64,000 nucleotides of DNA from a bacterium (GTDB lineage Bacteria > Verrucomicrobiota > Verrucomicrobiia > Limisphaerales > UBA11358): assembly GCA_021813325.1 (NCBI GenBank), contig JAKALA010000008.1:21191-85190 (forward strand), in the 5' to 3' direction. This document shows, in pieces, positions 1 through 13,203 of this stretch. The notes beneath the pieces are model-generated. The model was not told the origin of the DNA, ran no database searches, and saw only the letters and a program-made list of their open reading frames with translations. The first letter of the stretch is position 1, and each line of letters starts with the position of its first letter. The position numbers and the translations under genes were made by a program.

Positions 1-2924
<2,924 letters not shown>

Positions 2925-2964
2925 AAACCCATGTTACAAAAGATGCCTTTTGGTTCAATATAAA

Positions 2965-2992
2965 AGATCAACGCATCTTGATGCGATGATAT
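2965..2992. promoter_or_regulatory. Candidate operator palindrome upstream of metH
   Basis: AGATCAACGCATC tt GATGCGATGATAT: 28-bp imperfect inverted repeat (about 11/13 arm matches, perfect CGCATC-tt-GATGCG core), ~41 bp upstream of the metH start codon. Confidence 0.45.
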
Positions 2993-3121
2993 GTATGCTG
3001 GGGTGGCGTCGGCATAATTCCGGCAACGGGGACGGTGCCAGCACTCTGAAGGGACCGCTTTTCATACCGCAAAGCCGAGTTATTTTGGACTTCCGCCGGT
3101 TGTGATTGGACATAAACTGGC

Positions 3122-3553
3122 GTGGTGAATAAGCACGAACGCATCACGGAATTGTCCCGCCAATTTGCAGCGGATGGTGTGGATGTTCGTTATGCCGGTT
3201 ATTTTGCGCTGTTCAATCAGCAGAAATTTTACGAGGCGCATGATGTGCTGGAGGATTTATGGCTGCCGGATCGCCAGGGGGCCAACGGGAATTTTTACAA
3301 AGGTCTGATCCAACTGGCGGGCGCGTTTGTGCATTTGCAAAAAAACCGGCTGCGGCCGGCGTCGGCTTTGTTGAAGCTTGCGCGGGCCAATTTCCAAAAA
3401 TATCCAGCGGTGCATGAGCGGTTGAATCTGGCGGCGGTTTTGCAAATGATTTCCGGCTGGCTTTGGCGGTTGGAAAAAGATGAATTCATGTTGAATCCAC
3501 TGTCGTTGTCGATGGTTCCCCAACTGGCATTGCGAAAGGAAATTTTTGCGTGA
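3122..3553 (+). CDS. DUF309 family protein
   Basis: FNQQKFYEAHDVLEDLW...FYKGLIQLAGAFVHLQKN is the DUF309 signature. Confidence 0.8.
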   Translation: MVNKHERITELSRQFAADGVDVRYAGYFALFNQQKFYEAHDVLEDLWLPDRQGANGNFYKGLIQLAGAFVHLQKNRLRPASALLKLARANFQKYPAVHERLNLAAVLQMISGWLWRLEKDEFMLNPLSLSMVPQLALRKEIFA

Positions 3554-4461
3554 GTGCGAACCGCATCATTATTGCCGGAGGCAGCGGTTTTATTGGCCGC
3601 GCGCTCACCCTGGATTTTTTAGCCCGTGGTTATGAGGTGGTCATTTTGACCCGTTCGCCGCGCACGCGCGCTGATGCGGCGCGCGAAGTGGCGTGGGACG
3701 GACGGACTCCGGGCGAATGGTGCCAATGGCTTGAGAGCGCCCGGGCGGTCATCAATCTCACTGGCAAAAATATCAACTGTCCCCACACGCCGGCAAATTT
3801 GCGCGACTTGATTGCTTCGCGTGAAAACTCGGTGAAGATTTTGGCCGAAACGATTGTCCGGTTAAACGTTCCGCCGACGGTTTGGGTTCAGGCGAGCGCG
3901 ACCGGTTTCTATGGCGATACTGGAGACCGGATTTGTGACGAAACATCGCCCGTGGGCAGCAATGCCCTGGCCACGATATGTCAGGAATGGGAGGCGGCTT
4001 TTCAGACCGCCAAGTTGACCGCCACCCGGCGGGTCATCTTACGAATCGGTTTTGTGTTGGGCCGGGATGGCGGGGCGTTGCCGGTCTTGAGGCGCATCAC
4101 ACAATTCTTTTTAGGCGGAACCGCTGGATCGGGAAAACAATTCATCAGTTGGATTCACCTTGACGATCTGGTGAGGCTGTTTGGAACTGCCGTGGAGAAC
4201 GCAGATTATGCCGGCACCTATAACGCCGTGGCCCCGAACCCAGTGACCAATGCCCAGTTCATGCGGGAATTGAGGCGCGTGCTGCGCCGTCCCTGGAGTC
4301 CGCCGGCGCCGGTTTTCGGCGTCAAATTGGGGGCCAGGCTGATGGGGAGCGATCCAGCGCTGGCACTGATCAGTTCCCGTTGCGTTTCACGGCGTTTGAA
4401 ACACAGCGGGTTCACGTTTCAATACTTCAATTTGCCTGAGGCTTTGATCAATTTGGTTTAA
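3550..4461 (+). CDS. TIGR01777-family NAD-dependent epimerase/dehydratase-like protein
   Basis: GTG start overlapping the previous stop; IIIAGGSGFIGRALTLDFLARGYEVVILTRSP Rossmann start; VQASATGFYGDTGD; SWIHLDDLVRLF. Confidence 0.85.
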   Translation: MSANRIIIAGGSGFIGRALTLDFLARGYEVVILTRSPRTRADAAREVAWDGRTPGEWCQWLESARAVINLTGKNINCPHTPANLRDLIASRENSVKILAETIVRLNVPPTVWVQASATGFYGDTGDRICDETSPVGSNALATICQEWEAAFQTAKLTATRRVILRIGFVLGRDGGALPVLRRITQFFLGGTAGSGKQFISWIHLDDLVRLFGTAVENADYAGTYNAVAPNPVTNAQFMRELRRVLRRPWSPPAPVFGVKLGARLMGSDPALALISSRCVSRRLKHSGFTFQYFNLPEALINLV

Positions 4462-4608
4462 GCCGCACCTGCTGACTCACTGCCCGCGAACGCCGCTGCC
4501 ATGGTCGGAGATTGTTGATTTTTTCCAGCGAAGGATATTGGCGGTAAATCGGGCCTTGGAATTTTTCATGTATTTTGGCGCGAAGCTCAACTAGCCTGCA
4601 TCGGACGT

Positions 4609-4977
4609 ATGTTGTCGATTGCGATTATTGGCGCGTCCTCGGACCGCAAAAAATTTGGCAATAAAGCTGTCCGCGCGTTTGTGTGGCAGGGATACACGGT
4701 TTTTCCGGTGAACCCAAAAGAATCACAAATTGAAAGCTTGCCGGTTTTTAAATCCATTTTGGAGGTGCCGGCGCGGCCTGATTTGGTGAGTGTTTACCTT
4801 CCGCCGGAGGTGTTATTGAAGGTGTTGCCGGACATCGCGGCGCGCGGCTGCGACGAGTTATGGCTGAATCCCGGAACGGAGTCGGAGGCGGTTTTGGCCG
4901 AGGTGGAACGCCTGCGGTTGAACTATATCCAGGCTTGCAGCATCATGGGCATCGGTTTGTCGCCAGATGAAATCTGA
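4609..4977 (+). CDS. CoA-binding domain protein (YccU-like)
   Basis: SIAIIGASSDRKKFGNKAVRAFVWQGYTVFPVNPKE; CoA-binding Rossmann fold. Confidence 0.85.
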   Translation: MLSIAIIGASSDRKKFGNKAVRAFVWQGYTVFPVNPKESQIESLPVFKSILEVPARPDLVSVYLPPEVLLKVLPDIAARGCDELWLNPGTESEAVLAEVERLRLNYIQACSIMGIGLSPDEI

Positions 4978-5086
4978 CGGGTAAATTCGGTGATCCTTTC
5001 CTCAAAACAACGAATCCGGGGGGTGCCGGAAGTAAACCAACTGGCGTTAAATGAATGGCCGGAAATATTGATGCCTTTTGAAACCG

Positions 5087-5105
5087 GCTCAAAATTATTT
5101 TGAGC
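5087..5105. repeat. Perfect short inverted repeat GCTCAAAAT-t-ATTTTGAGC
   Basis: 9-bp perfect arms with 1-nt centre, in noncoding DNA after the CoA-binding gene. Confidence 0.6.
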
Positions 5106-5420
5106 GATCCCCTCGCTGCGCTTTTGGCTCTGCGTCACGGCGGGCGTGTTGAGTTGTCCGCAGGGTAAATCCATCCTCAAACTGGCCGGCCCCAAGCGGG
5201 AACGAACTGGTGGCGCCGGTTATGGGAAAAGATTTTATCCCCCTTTCCCAACGGCAATGCAGTCGAAAACCGTCCGGCATTCACCAGCTAAATCAGCATG
5301 GAAAATCAACCGCTACTGCATGGTTCCGGCTTAAGCCGCGAAATGTCCGGAGTCGCCGACTGATCGGTTGGCGAACGCGGGCGGCGGAAATGAGTGGGAT
5401 TGGGCCGGTTTACGGCAAAA

Positions 5421-5448
5421 TAAAAAAGCGGCAGGGAACGCCTGCCGC
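5421..5448 (-). terminator. Intrinsic terminator of the phosphofructokinase gene
   Basis: On the minus strand GCGGCAGG cgttc CCTGCCGC followed by TTTTTTA, just past the stop at 5467. Confidence 0.85.
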
Positions 5449-5466
5449 CTGGGGCCGCTTGAATTC

Positions 5467-6756
5467 TTACTTGATTCCCACCAAATAGCCGAAGCGGGCG
5501 GTAAATTCCTCCGTCGTGAATTTGATCACGGCGGCGAGTTTGGCAAGTTGCTTTTCGTCCTCGAAATCTTCGCGCTCCAAGCGTATCATGTAAGCTTGGG
5601 CGCATTCGAACGCTTCGCCATCCACATTAACCCGGCGGTTTTGCATACGGCCGGTCTTGGGATCGAGCATGTCGTCAAACGGCAGCGGATTCATTCTGCC
5701 GTCCACAAAGCTGATGATGGCCCCGTATTTTTCAGCCTCGGGCGAGCGCAGGAATTTCACGGCGGCGTAGCCGAGATCGCGGGTGTATTCCGCGTCGAAC
5801 GGAATCGGGTCGGCGCAACGCAGTTCGTAGCCCAGATCCTTGTCGATGAAGGCCATTTTAATGCCGAGCTTTTCCAGCCGCACGGTGAGAAATTCCTTCA
5901 TCAGACGTCCGAATTCAATTTCACCGAGGCGCAGATGGCCGTGATCGTCGCGAATCACCTTGCCGAAACGTTCCAGATGCCCATCGGGCAGGGCGGCAAC
6001 CAGGCCTTTTTCCCCGAGCGATTCGATCAAACCTTCCGCCAAAACGACCAGACCGTAGTAGGAGCCTTCCGCTTTGCGTTTGATGATTGAGCCGATGATG
6101 ATGTCGCAAACCTCATCCACCGTGATGGTGCGTCCGCGGAATTCTTCAGAAATGATCGAAAGCGTGGCGGCCGAGGCCTTGGCAATGCCGAGCGCGAGAT
6201 GACCGGCGGCGCGGCCCATGCTGATGATGATATACCAGCGCGAGGTGGTGCGGGCGTCTTCCATCAGGTTGCGGACGATTTGCACGCCATAATGGCGGGC
6301 GGTTTCGTAACCGAAGGTCGGCGTGGAGCCGGGCAGGGGCAGGTCATTGTCAATGGTCTTGGGCACGTGGGCGACTTTGATTTTGCCGCCGCTGCGTTTG
6401 GCCACATGGCTGGCGGAAAAGGCGGTGTCGTCGCCGCCTATGGTTACCAGCGCGGTGACGCCCAATCTTTCCAGCACGGAGAAGACGTTTTGCATCTGCT
6501 CCTCGGACTTGGTTGGATTGGTTCGGGCCGTGCCGAGAATGGAGCCGCCTTTAATGTGAATGTCCTTTACCTCGCGAATGGTCAGCGGCTTGATTTGCGT
6601 GGCGTCACCGGCGGCAAGGTTCTTGAAGCCGTCGCGAAAGCCGATGACTTCGTAGCCTTGATTGATGCCTTCGATGGTGGCCGCCGCGATCACACCGTTC
6701 AAGCCGGGGGCGGGTCCGCCGCCGACCAGAATCCCCAATCTGCCTCTGTTGCTCAT
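5467..6756 (-). CDS. 6-phosphofructokinase, probably PPi-dependent type
   Basis: MSNRGRLGILVGGGPAPGLNGVI..., TIGGDDTAFSA, VPKTIDNDLPLPGSTPTFGYETA. GGDDT/PKTIDND typify PPi-PFK rather than ATP-PFK. Start placed at 6756; the 627-aa ORF extends upstream only as antisense to the next gene. Confidence 0.88.
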   Translation of the reverse strand: MSNRGRLGILVGGGPAPGLNGVIAAATIEGINQGYEVIGFRDGFKNLAAGDATQIKPLTIREVKDIHIKGGSILGTARTNPTKSEEQMQNVFSVLERLGVTALVTIGGDDTAFSASHVAKRSGGKIKVAHVPKTIDNDLPLPGSTPTFGYETARHYGVQIVRNLMEDARTTSRWYIIISMGRAAGHLALGIAKASAATLSIISEEFRGRTITVDEVCDIIIGSIIKRKAEGSYYGLVVLAEGLIESLGEKGLVAALPDGHLERFGKVIRDDHGHLRLGEIEFGRLMKEFLTVRLEKLGIKMAFIDKDLGYELRCADPIPFDAEYTRDLGYAAVKFLRSPEAEKYGAIISFVDGRMNPLPFDDMLDPKTGRMQNRRVNVDGEAFECAQAYMIRLEREDFEDEKQLAKLAAVIKFTTEEFTARFGYLVGIK

Positions 6757-6864
6757 GTGTTTTAAATGTAGGTTGATTTGCGAAATTGAAATTCGGGTCA
6801 TTTTGCACGGGTTCCCCAATATTTCAATTTCATTCTTGCCGCAAACCTCGCACAATTCGCGCGC

Positions 6865-7410
6865 ATGAACCGAGCTGTATTTCTGGACCGCGACGGCACG
6901 TTGATCGTTGAAAAGAACTATTTGCACCGCCCGGAGGAGGTGGAGATTTTTCCGGGTGCCGGAGCGGCGTTGAAACGGTTGTTGAAGGCTGATTTTAAGC
7001 TCATTATCGTGACCAACCAGTCCGGCATTGGCCGGGGCTATTACACGTTGGCCGAGGCCGAACGGGTGAATGAACGCGTCCGCGCCGAACTGGCCCGGGA
7101 TGGCGTGCGCTTCGAGAAAATTTACATCGCGCCCGAGGCGCCGGATCAACCCAGCCGGGGGCGCAAACCTTCGCCGCAATTTTTGTTTGATGCGCGGGAC
7201 GAGTTCGCGTTGAATCTGGCGGGGAGTTTCATGGTCGGCGACAAGCTCATCGATCTGGAGTGCGGCTGGAATGCCGGCGTGCAAAAAAGCATTCTGGTGC
7301 GCACCGGATATGGCGCAAAAGAAGCGCAAGAAAAACCTGAGCAGATCCAAAAGGCGGTGGTGGTAAACAACCTGGGCGAAACAGCGGAGTGGATTTTAAA
7401 ACACAAATAA
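6865..7410 (+). CDS. gmhB: D-glycero-beta-D-manno-heptose 1,7-bisphosphate 7-phosphatase-like HAD phosphatase
   Basis: MNRAVFLDRDGTLIVEKNYLHRPEEVEIFPGA; IVTNQSGIGRGYYT; MVGDKLIDLECGWNAGVQ. Confidence 0.85.
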   Translation: MNRAVFLDRDGTLIVEKNYLHRPEEVEIFPGAGAALKRLLKADFKLIIVTNQSGIGRGYYTLAEAERVNERVRAELARDGVRFEKIYIAPEAPDQPSRGRKPSPQFLFDARDEFALNLAGSFMVGDKLIDLECGWNAGVQKSILVRTGYGAKEAQEKPEQIQKAVVVNNLGETAEWILKHK

Positions 7411-7413
7411 ATT

Positions 7414-9270
7414 ATGTGCGGCATTATCGGATACATCGGAAAAAAATCAGCTTCGCCCGTCTTGTTGGAGGGGCTGCGGCGGCTGGAATATCGCGGCTAC
7501 GACAGCGCCGGCGTGGCGGTGCTGGACAAAACCGACCTCGTCGTCCGCAAGAAGCTGGGCAAGATCGACGAGGGCATCGCCCGGCTGCTTCAATCGGAAC
7601 CGGTCAGTGGTCACCTTGGAATCGCGCATACCCGTTGGGCGACCCACGGCGTTCCGTCCGACACCAATTCACATCCGCACTTGGATGCCTCCGGGAAAAT
7701 CGCCGTGGTGCATAATGGCGTTATCGAGAATTATGACACGCTCAAGCAACGGTTGCTCAAGGCCGGGCACAAATTCAAATCCGACACCGACACAGAAGTG
7801 CTTGCCCAGCTCATCGGCGATTACTATGAAAAGCGCCGCAAAAACGGCGGCAACAGCGAGGCGCTTACGCAGGCGGTTTGCGACGCGTTGCGCGATGTGA
7901 TCGGCACCTACGGACTGGCGGTGATCTGCACGGATTTTCCGAATACCATGGTCGGCGCCCGCCGCGGCTCGCCGCTGATCATCGGCCTTGGCCAGGATGA
8001 AAATTTTGTCACGAGCGACGCCAATGCGATCGTGGCGCACACCAGGGAAGTGGTTTATCTCAACGATTACGACGTTGCCACCATCACGGGTGATCGCTTT
8101 GACGTTCAGAATCTGGGCGCGGATACGGCGAATGTTCAGATCAGCCGGCTGGAATTCAGCCAGGAGGATGCGGCGCGCGGCAGTCATGCGCACTTCATGC
8201 TCAAGGAAATTTACGAGCAGCCGCAGACGGTTTTGAACGCCCTGCGCGGGCGCTTAGATTTTGAAGGCGCCACGGCGAAATTTGGGGGGTTGAACATGAG
8301 CGCGGCGGAATTGCGAAACATTGACCGTCTGGTCATTGCCGCCAGCGGCACGAGCTGGCACGCGGCGCTGGTGGGAGAATATTTATTCGAAGAGCTGGCG
8401 CAAATTCCCGTGGAAGTGGAGTTCGCCCACGAATTTTGCTACCGCAATTGTCCGCTCGAAAAAAACACGGTGCTGCTGGTGCTTTCGCAATCGGGCGAGA
8501 CGGCGGATACGCTCGCGGCTTTGCGCGAGGCGAAACGCCGCGGACACAAGGCGCTGGCCATCATCAACGTGGTGGGCAGCACCATTGCGCGTGAATCCGA
8601 CGGCGGCATTTACATGCACGCCGGACCGGAAATCGGCGTGGCTTCGACCAAGGCGTTTGTCTCGACCATCACGGTGCTGACGCTGCTGGCGATTCATCTG
8701 GGGCGGATGCGCCAGCTTTCCGCCAAACGCGCGCTGGAAATCCTGCGCGCCTTGGAGGACGTGCCCGCGCAAATCGAAGCGATTTTGACGCAGAACGAGC
8801 GGTTGCAGGAATTGGCCCAAAAATATGCCAAGGCAAGCGACTTCTTTTTCCTTGGTCGCGGTTACACGTTTCCCATCGCCCTCGAAGGCGCCTTGAAGCT
8901 CAAGGAAATTTCCTACATTCATGCGGAAGGCTACTCGGCGGCCGAGATGAAGCACGGTCCGATTGCGTTGATCGATGACCAAACCCCGACCGTGTTTCTG
9001 GTTCCCGATGATGTGATGTATGAAAAGACCATGGCCAACCTGGCCATGATCCGCGCGCGCAAAGGTCCGATCATTGCCCTGGCCACCGAAGGCGACGAAG
9101 CGGTGAAGAAGGTGGCGGATGACGTGATTTATGTGCCGAAGACTTTGGAACCTTTGAACCCGATTTTGACCAGCGTGCCGTTGCAGTTGTTTGCGTATCA
9201 CATTGCCGTGGCGCGCGGCTGTGACGTGGACAAGCCGCGGAATCTGGCCAAGAGCGTTACGGTTGAATAA
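7414..9270 (+). CDS. glmS: Glutamine--fructose-6-phosphate aminotransferase (isomerizing)
   Basis: MCGIIGYIGKKSASPVLLEGLRRLEYRGYDSAGVAV; two SIS domains; C-terminal PRNLAKSVTVE. Confidence 0.97.
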   Translation: MCGIIGYIGKKSASPVLLEGLRRLEYRGYDSAGVAVLDKTDLVVRKKLGKIDEGIARLLQSEPVSGHLGIAHTRWATHGVPSDTNSHPHLDASGKIAVVHNGVIENYDTLKQRLLKAGHKFKSDTDTEVLAQLIGDYYEKRRKNGGNSEALTQAVCDALRDVIGTYGLAVICTDFPNTMVGARRGSPLIIGLGQDENFVTSDANAIVAHTREVVYLNDYDVATITGDRFDVQNLGADTANVQISRLEFSQEDAARGSHAHFMLKEIYEQPQTVLNALRGRLDFEGATAKFGGLNMSAAELRNIDRLVIAASGTSWHAALVGEYLFEELAQIPVEVEFAHEFCYRNCPLEKNTVLLVLSQSGETADTLAALREAKRRGHKALAIINVVGSTIARESDGGIYMHAGPEIGVASTKAFVSTITVLTLLAIHLGRMRQLSAKRALEILRALEDVPAQIEAILTQNERLQELAQKYAKASDFFFLGRGYTFPIALEGALKLKEISYIHAEGYSAAEMKHGPIALIDDQTPTVFLVPDDVMYEKTMANLAMIRARKGPIIALATEGDEAVKKVADDVIYVPKTLEPLNPILTSVPLQLFAYHIAVARGCDVDKPRNLAKSVTVE

Positions 9271-9273
9271 CGG

Positions 9274-9894
9274 TCACTGCGGCAGCACGTGGTTTTGAAC
9301 GGTGCAGGTGGGCAATTCATCCACGGTGTTGATGCTGTAAATACCGCCGTCCGGGCACGAAGGAAAGGCGCCATCCTTTAAATACGGCAGTAAATCCTCG
9401 GCGGTCGGCACCGCGTCGCCAGACTTGCCTTTTTCCAAAGCCCACTGCTGTTTGGCCCCGTCGATCTGGCGGAGATTATTGACGCATTGATTCCGGTGAA
9501 GGATCGCAATGCCGGCATCCGTGACGCGGCGGTTTTCGGTTTGAAGCTGCTGCAAATGGTCGCTCTGCAATTCCAGGGCCGTTCGGGCGGTGTTCAGATT
9601 GGTGGAGAGTTTCTGATTCTCGGCTCTCAACTGCGCGATTTCCGCCTGGGCCTGCGCCAGCCGGTTGGTGTAAATTTCGTTTTGTTTGCGCAGCCCGGAA
9701 ATTTCCGCCGCCTGCATGCCGGCATTGGAATTTTTCAATGCGTCCAAATCCGATTGCATTTGCTGCGTCTGTTGCTGGGCCTCGTTCAATTTGACTTGCA
9801 GCGAATCCTTCTGGCGGATGGAGCGGAAGAGGAAAATTTCAGCCACCAGCATCAGCGCGAGGCAAAGCCAGGCAAACCAGCGTTTCAGGTTCAT
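9274..9894 (-). CDS. Membrane-anchored coiled-coil protein with pseudopilin-like C-terminal domain
   Basis: MNLKRWFAWLCLALMLVAEIFLF TM; long Q/L/E coiled coil; C-terminus CVNNLRQIDGAKQQWALEKGK...PTAEDLLPYLKDGAFPSCPDGGIYSINTVDELPTCTVQNHVLP. Confidence 0.7.
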   Translation of the reverse strand: MNLKRWFAWLCLALMLVAEIFLFRSIRQKDSLQVKLNEAQQQTQQMQSDLDALKNSNAGMQAAEISGLRKQNEIYTNRLAQAQAEIAQLRAENQKLSTNLNTARTALELQSDHLQQLQTENRRVTDAGIAILHRNQCVNNLRQIDGAKQQWALEKGKSGDAVPTAEDLLPYLKDGAFPSCPDGGIYSINTVDELPTCTVQNHVLPQ

Positions 9895-10023
9895 GGCCAG
9901 ACAGTTTCCGTCTTTGGCCAAAATCGTCAAATAGGAAATGGCACCGGGATGATTAATGCTTTGAAAAAGTAAGATAAATGTTTGCAACCACGTCCGTTTT
10001 CTGGCGTCTATAAACTATCCATT

Positions 10024-11388
10024 ATGAAAGACTCCATGAATCGACGGCAGTTCATCAAGACCACGGGTGTCATCGGCACCGGCATCGCCATGTCTGGCTA
10101 TTTCAGCTCCATTGGAACCGCCGCGTCCAAGAGCTTGTCTCCCGCCCGGAAAATTGGGCCCAACGGCCGGATCACGGCGGCGGTCATTGGCACCAACGGC
10201 CGCGGTCTGGCGCATATCGATTGCCTGACCAGTTTGCCGGGGGTTGAAGTCACTTATATTTGCGATGTGGACACACGCGCCGTGGCAAAAGGGATTAACG
10301 AAACCGCCAAGAAACAAACGAACAAGCCGCAAGGCTTGGGCGATTTCCGCAAAGCTTTGGCCGATCCTTCGCTGGATGTCGTCACCATCGCCACGCCGGA
10401 TCATTGGCACACGCCCATGGCGATCATGGCCATGGCTGCCGGCAAACATGTCTATTTGGAAAAGCCGTGCAGCCAAAATCCCTACGAAGGGGAATTGCTG
10501 CTGGCGGCGGTCAACAAATACCAGCGCGTCTGTCAAATGGGGGCGCAACGCCGCTCGTCGGCGCACATGCGCGAAATCATTCCGCAAATTCACTCCGGCC
10601 TCATCGGCAAGACCTATTACGGCAAAGGCTGGTATGCCAATGACCGCACCAGCATCGGTCATGGCAAACAGGTGCCCGTGCCGGAATGGCTGGATTACGA
10701 GCTTTGGCAGGGGCCGGCGCCGCGCCGCCCATACCTCGACAACCTCATCCATTACAACTGGCATTGGCGCTGGTTGTATGGCACCGGCGAAGCCCTCAAC
10801 AACGGCACGCATGAAATCGACGTTGCCCGCTGGGCTTTGGGCGTGAAATGGCCAACGCGCGTTTCTTCCAATGGCGGACGCTACGCGTTTCAGGACGACT
10901 GGGAGTCGCCGGATACGCAGAGTATTTCGTGGGATTTTCCCGAAGGCAAATCCATGAGCTGGGAAGGGCGGAGCTGCAACAGCTTCCCGGTGGAAGGCCG
11001 TTCCCGCGGCACGTTGATTTACGGCACGGAAGGAACCGCGCTGTTGGACGGGGACGATTACATCATTTACGACAAGAAGGGCAAAATCATCAAGCAGGCC
11101 AAGGGTTCCGAAGTGGTTGATCCCACCAATACCATCAGCGGCAGCGGCTTGGGAATGGATACGTCGCATGTTTCTAATTTCATCGAAACAGTTCGCGGCA
11201 CGCAGACATTGAACTGTCCTATTTCCGAAGGCTCCACCAGCGTGACCTTGTTGCTCCTGGGCAACATCGCCTGGCGCGTGGGGCGTGAATTAAATTGCGA
11301 TCCGGCCACTGGGCATATTTTGAAGGATCGGGGCGCCATGAAATTGTGGCGTCGCAAATACGAGTCCGGCTGGGAACCCAAAGTTTGA
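10024..11388 (+). CDS. Tat-exported Gfo/Idh/MocA family oxidoreductase
   Basis: NRRQFIKTTGVIGTGIAMSG Tat signal; VIGTNGRGLAH; VTIATPDHWHTPMAIMAMAAGKHVYLEKP. Confidence 0.9.
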   Translation: MKDSMNRRQFIKTTGVIGTGIAMSGYFSSIGTAASKSLSPARKIGPNGRITAAVIGTNGRGLAHIDCLTSLPGVEVTYICDVDTRAVAKGINETAKKQTNKPQGLGDFRKALADPSLDVVTIATPDHWHTPMAIMAMAAGKHVYLEKPCSQNPYEGELLLAAVNKYQRVCQMGAQRRSSAHMREIIPQIHSGLIGKTYYGKGWYANDRTSIGHGKQVPVPEWLDYELWQGPAPRRPYLDNLIHYNWHWRWLYGTGEALNNGTHEIDVARWALGVKWPTRVSSNGGRYAFQDDWESPDTQSISWDFPEGKSMSWEGRSCNSFPVEGRSRGTLIYGTEGTALLDGDDYIIYDKKGKIIKQAKGSEVVDPTNTISGSGLGMDTSHVSNFIETVRGTQTLNCPISEGSTSVTLLLLGNIAWRVGRELNCDPATGHILKDRGAMKLWRRKYESGWEPKV

Positions 11389-11653
11389 GCATCTCTGAAC
11401 CTGAGCTCACCGCGAGTTGATGCCTTGGCGGGCTGGAAGGGCAAGGTATTTCAACGTTCAAGCCAACTCAATAATTCATGGCGGTCTGGGCAAAGCCGCC
11501 GCTTACGCGAGAATCGGCGTAACCGGCTGACGGTGCTTAATTCCCGGAAACATTGACTGTTGCAAGCACAGTTTTGTTAAAGACTTGTAGATAGTTGCCG
11601 CGGTTTGAGATTTGCCATTTTCGGTTTACTTCGCGTAACCTGCTCGTGAACGA

Positions 11654-12387
<734 letters not shown>

Positions 12388-12391
<4 letters not shown>

Positions 12392-13203
12392 ACGGTCAAG
12401 CCGCTCAAATGGTCGAGGTGCCGCACTTGAACACGCTTTTCGAGGTTATCCACGAAGACGACGATTTATTGATCGTTCACAAGCCGGCGGACCTGGTCTG
12501 CCATCCCACCAAAGGCGATGAATATTCCAGCCTCATCAGCCGGGCGCGGATTTATCTCAAGGCCGACAAAGAGCCGCGCATGGTGAATCGTCTGGATCGC
12601 GAGACATCAGGATTGGTGGTGATAGCCAAGCATGCGGAAGCTGCCGGTGAATTGGGGAAAATCTGGGAGACACGCACGATTACCAAGGAATATGTCGCCA
12701 TTGTTCATGGTCACGTCGCGGCAGAACGAGGGATCATCGATGCGCCGCTCGGCAAGGATGAAGCCAGTAAAGTCGCGATCAAGGATTGTGTCCGGACGGA
12801 TGGCACACCGGCCCAGACGGAATTTTTTGTGGAGCGGAGATTTACCCGTAATTCGCCAGTTGATTCAAGCTTGGCCGAACCCTTCCGTGCGGATTTCGCG
12901 ATTGAGAAGAAATTTACTTTGCTTCGCCTCATTCCTCGCAGTGGACGCAAACACCAGATTCGCATTCACCTCTCGCACATCGGGCATCCTATTGTTGGGG
13001 ACAAGCTGTATGGCGGCGATGAAGATCTTTACCTGGCTTTGGTCGAACGAAGATTGACTGCCGAACAGCGGACGCGATTGATTTTGCCCACCCATGCCCT
13101 TCACGCCGGCCGGCTGCGATTCCAATGGCGCGGGCGCGACCTGGATTTTGCCTGTGCGCCGGAGCCGGACTTTACAAATTTTTGGGCGGGTGCGGCCGCG
13201 TAA
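12388..13203 (+). CDS. RluA-family pseudouridine synthase
   Basis: PRMVNRLDRETSGLVVIAK catalytic motif; SGRKHQIRIHLSHIGHPIVGDKLYGG. Start overlaps uppS stop by 4 bp. Confidence 0.9.

Noticed and set aside
2925-3121. Cobalamin or SAM riboswitch upstream of metH
   Set aside because: I looked for the conserved B12-box and SAM-I core sequences on the minus strand and could not recognise them; the clearest structure is the short palindrome at 2965-2992. A covariance-model (Rfam/Infernal) scan would settle this.
4978-5466. Several 60-99 aa ORFs in the gap between the CoA-binding gene and PFK
   Set aside because: No recognisable domains, mutually overlapping in several frames; no support beyond being open.
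6757-7350. N-terminal extension of the phosphofructokinase ORF
   Set aside because: The extension is antisense to the gmhB-like gene; the conserved protein starts at MSNRGRLGILVGGG (6756).
7350-7450. Possible glmS ribozyme upstream of glmS
   Set aside because: Only 3 nt separate the upstream phosphatase stop (7410) from the glmS start (7414), and no ribozyme core is visible; glmS appears co-transcribed with the upstream gene.
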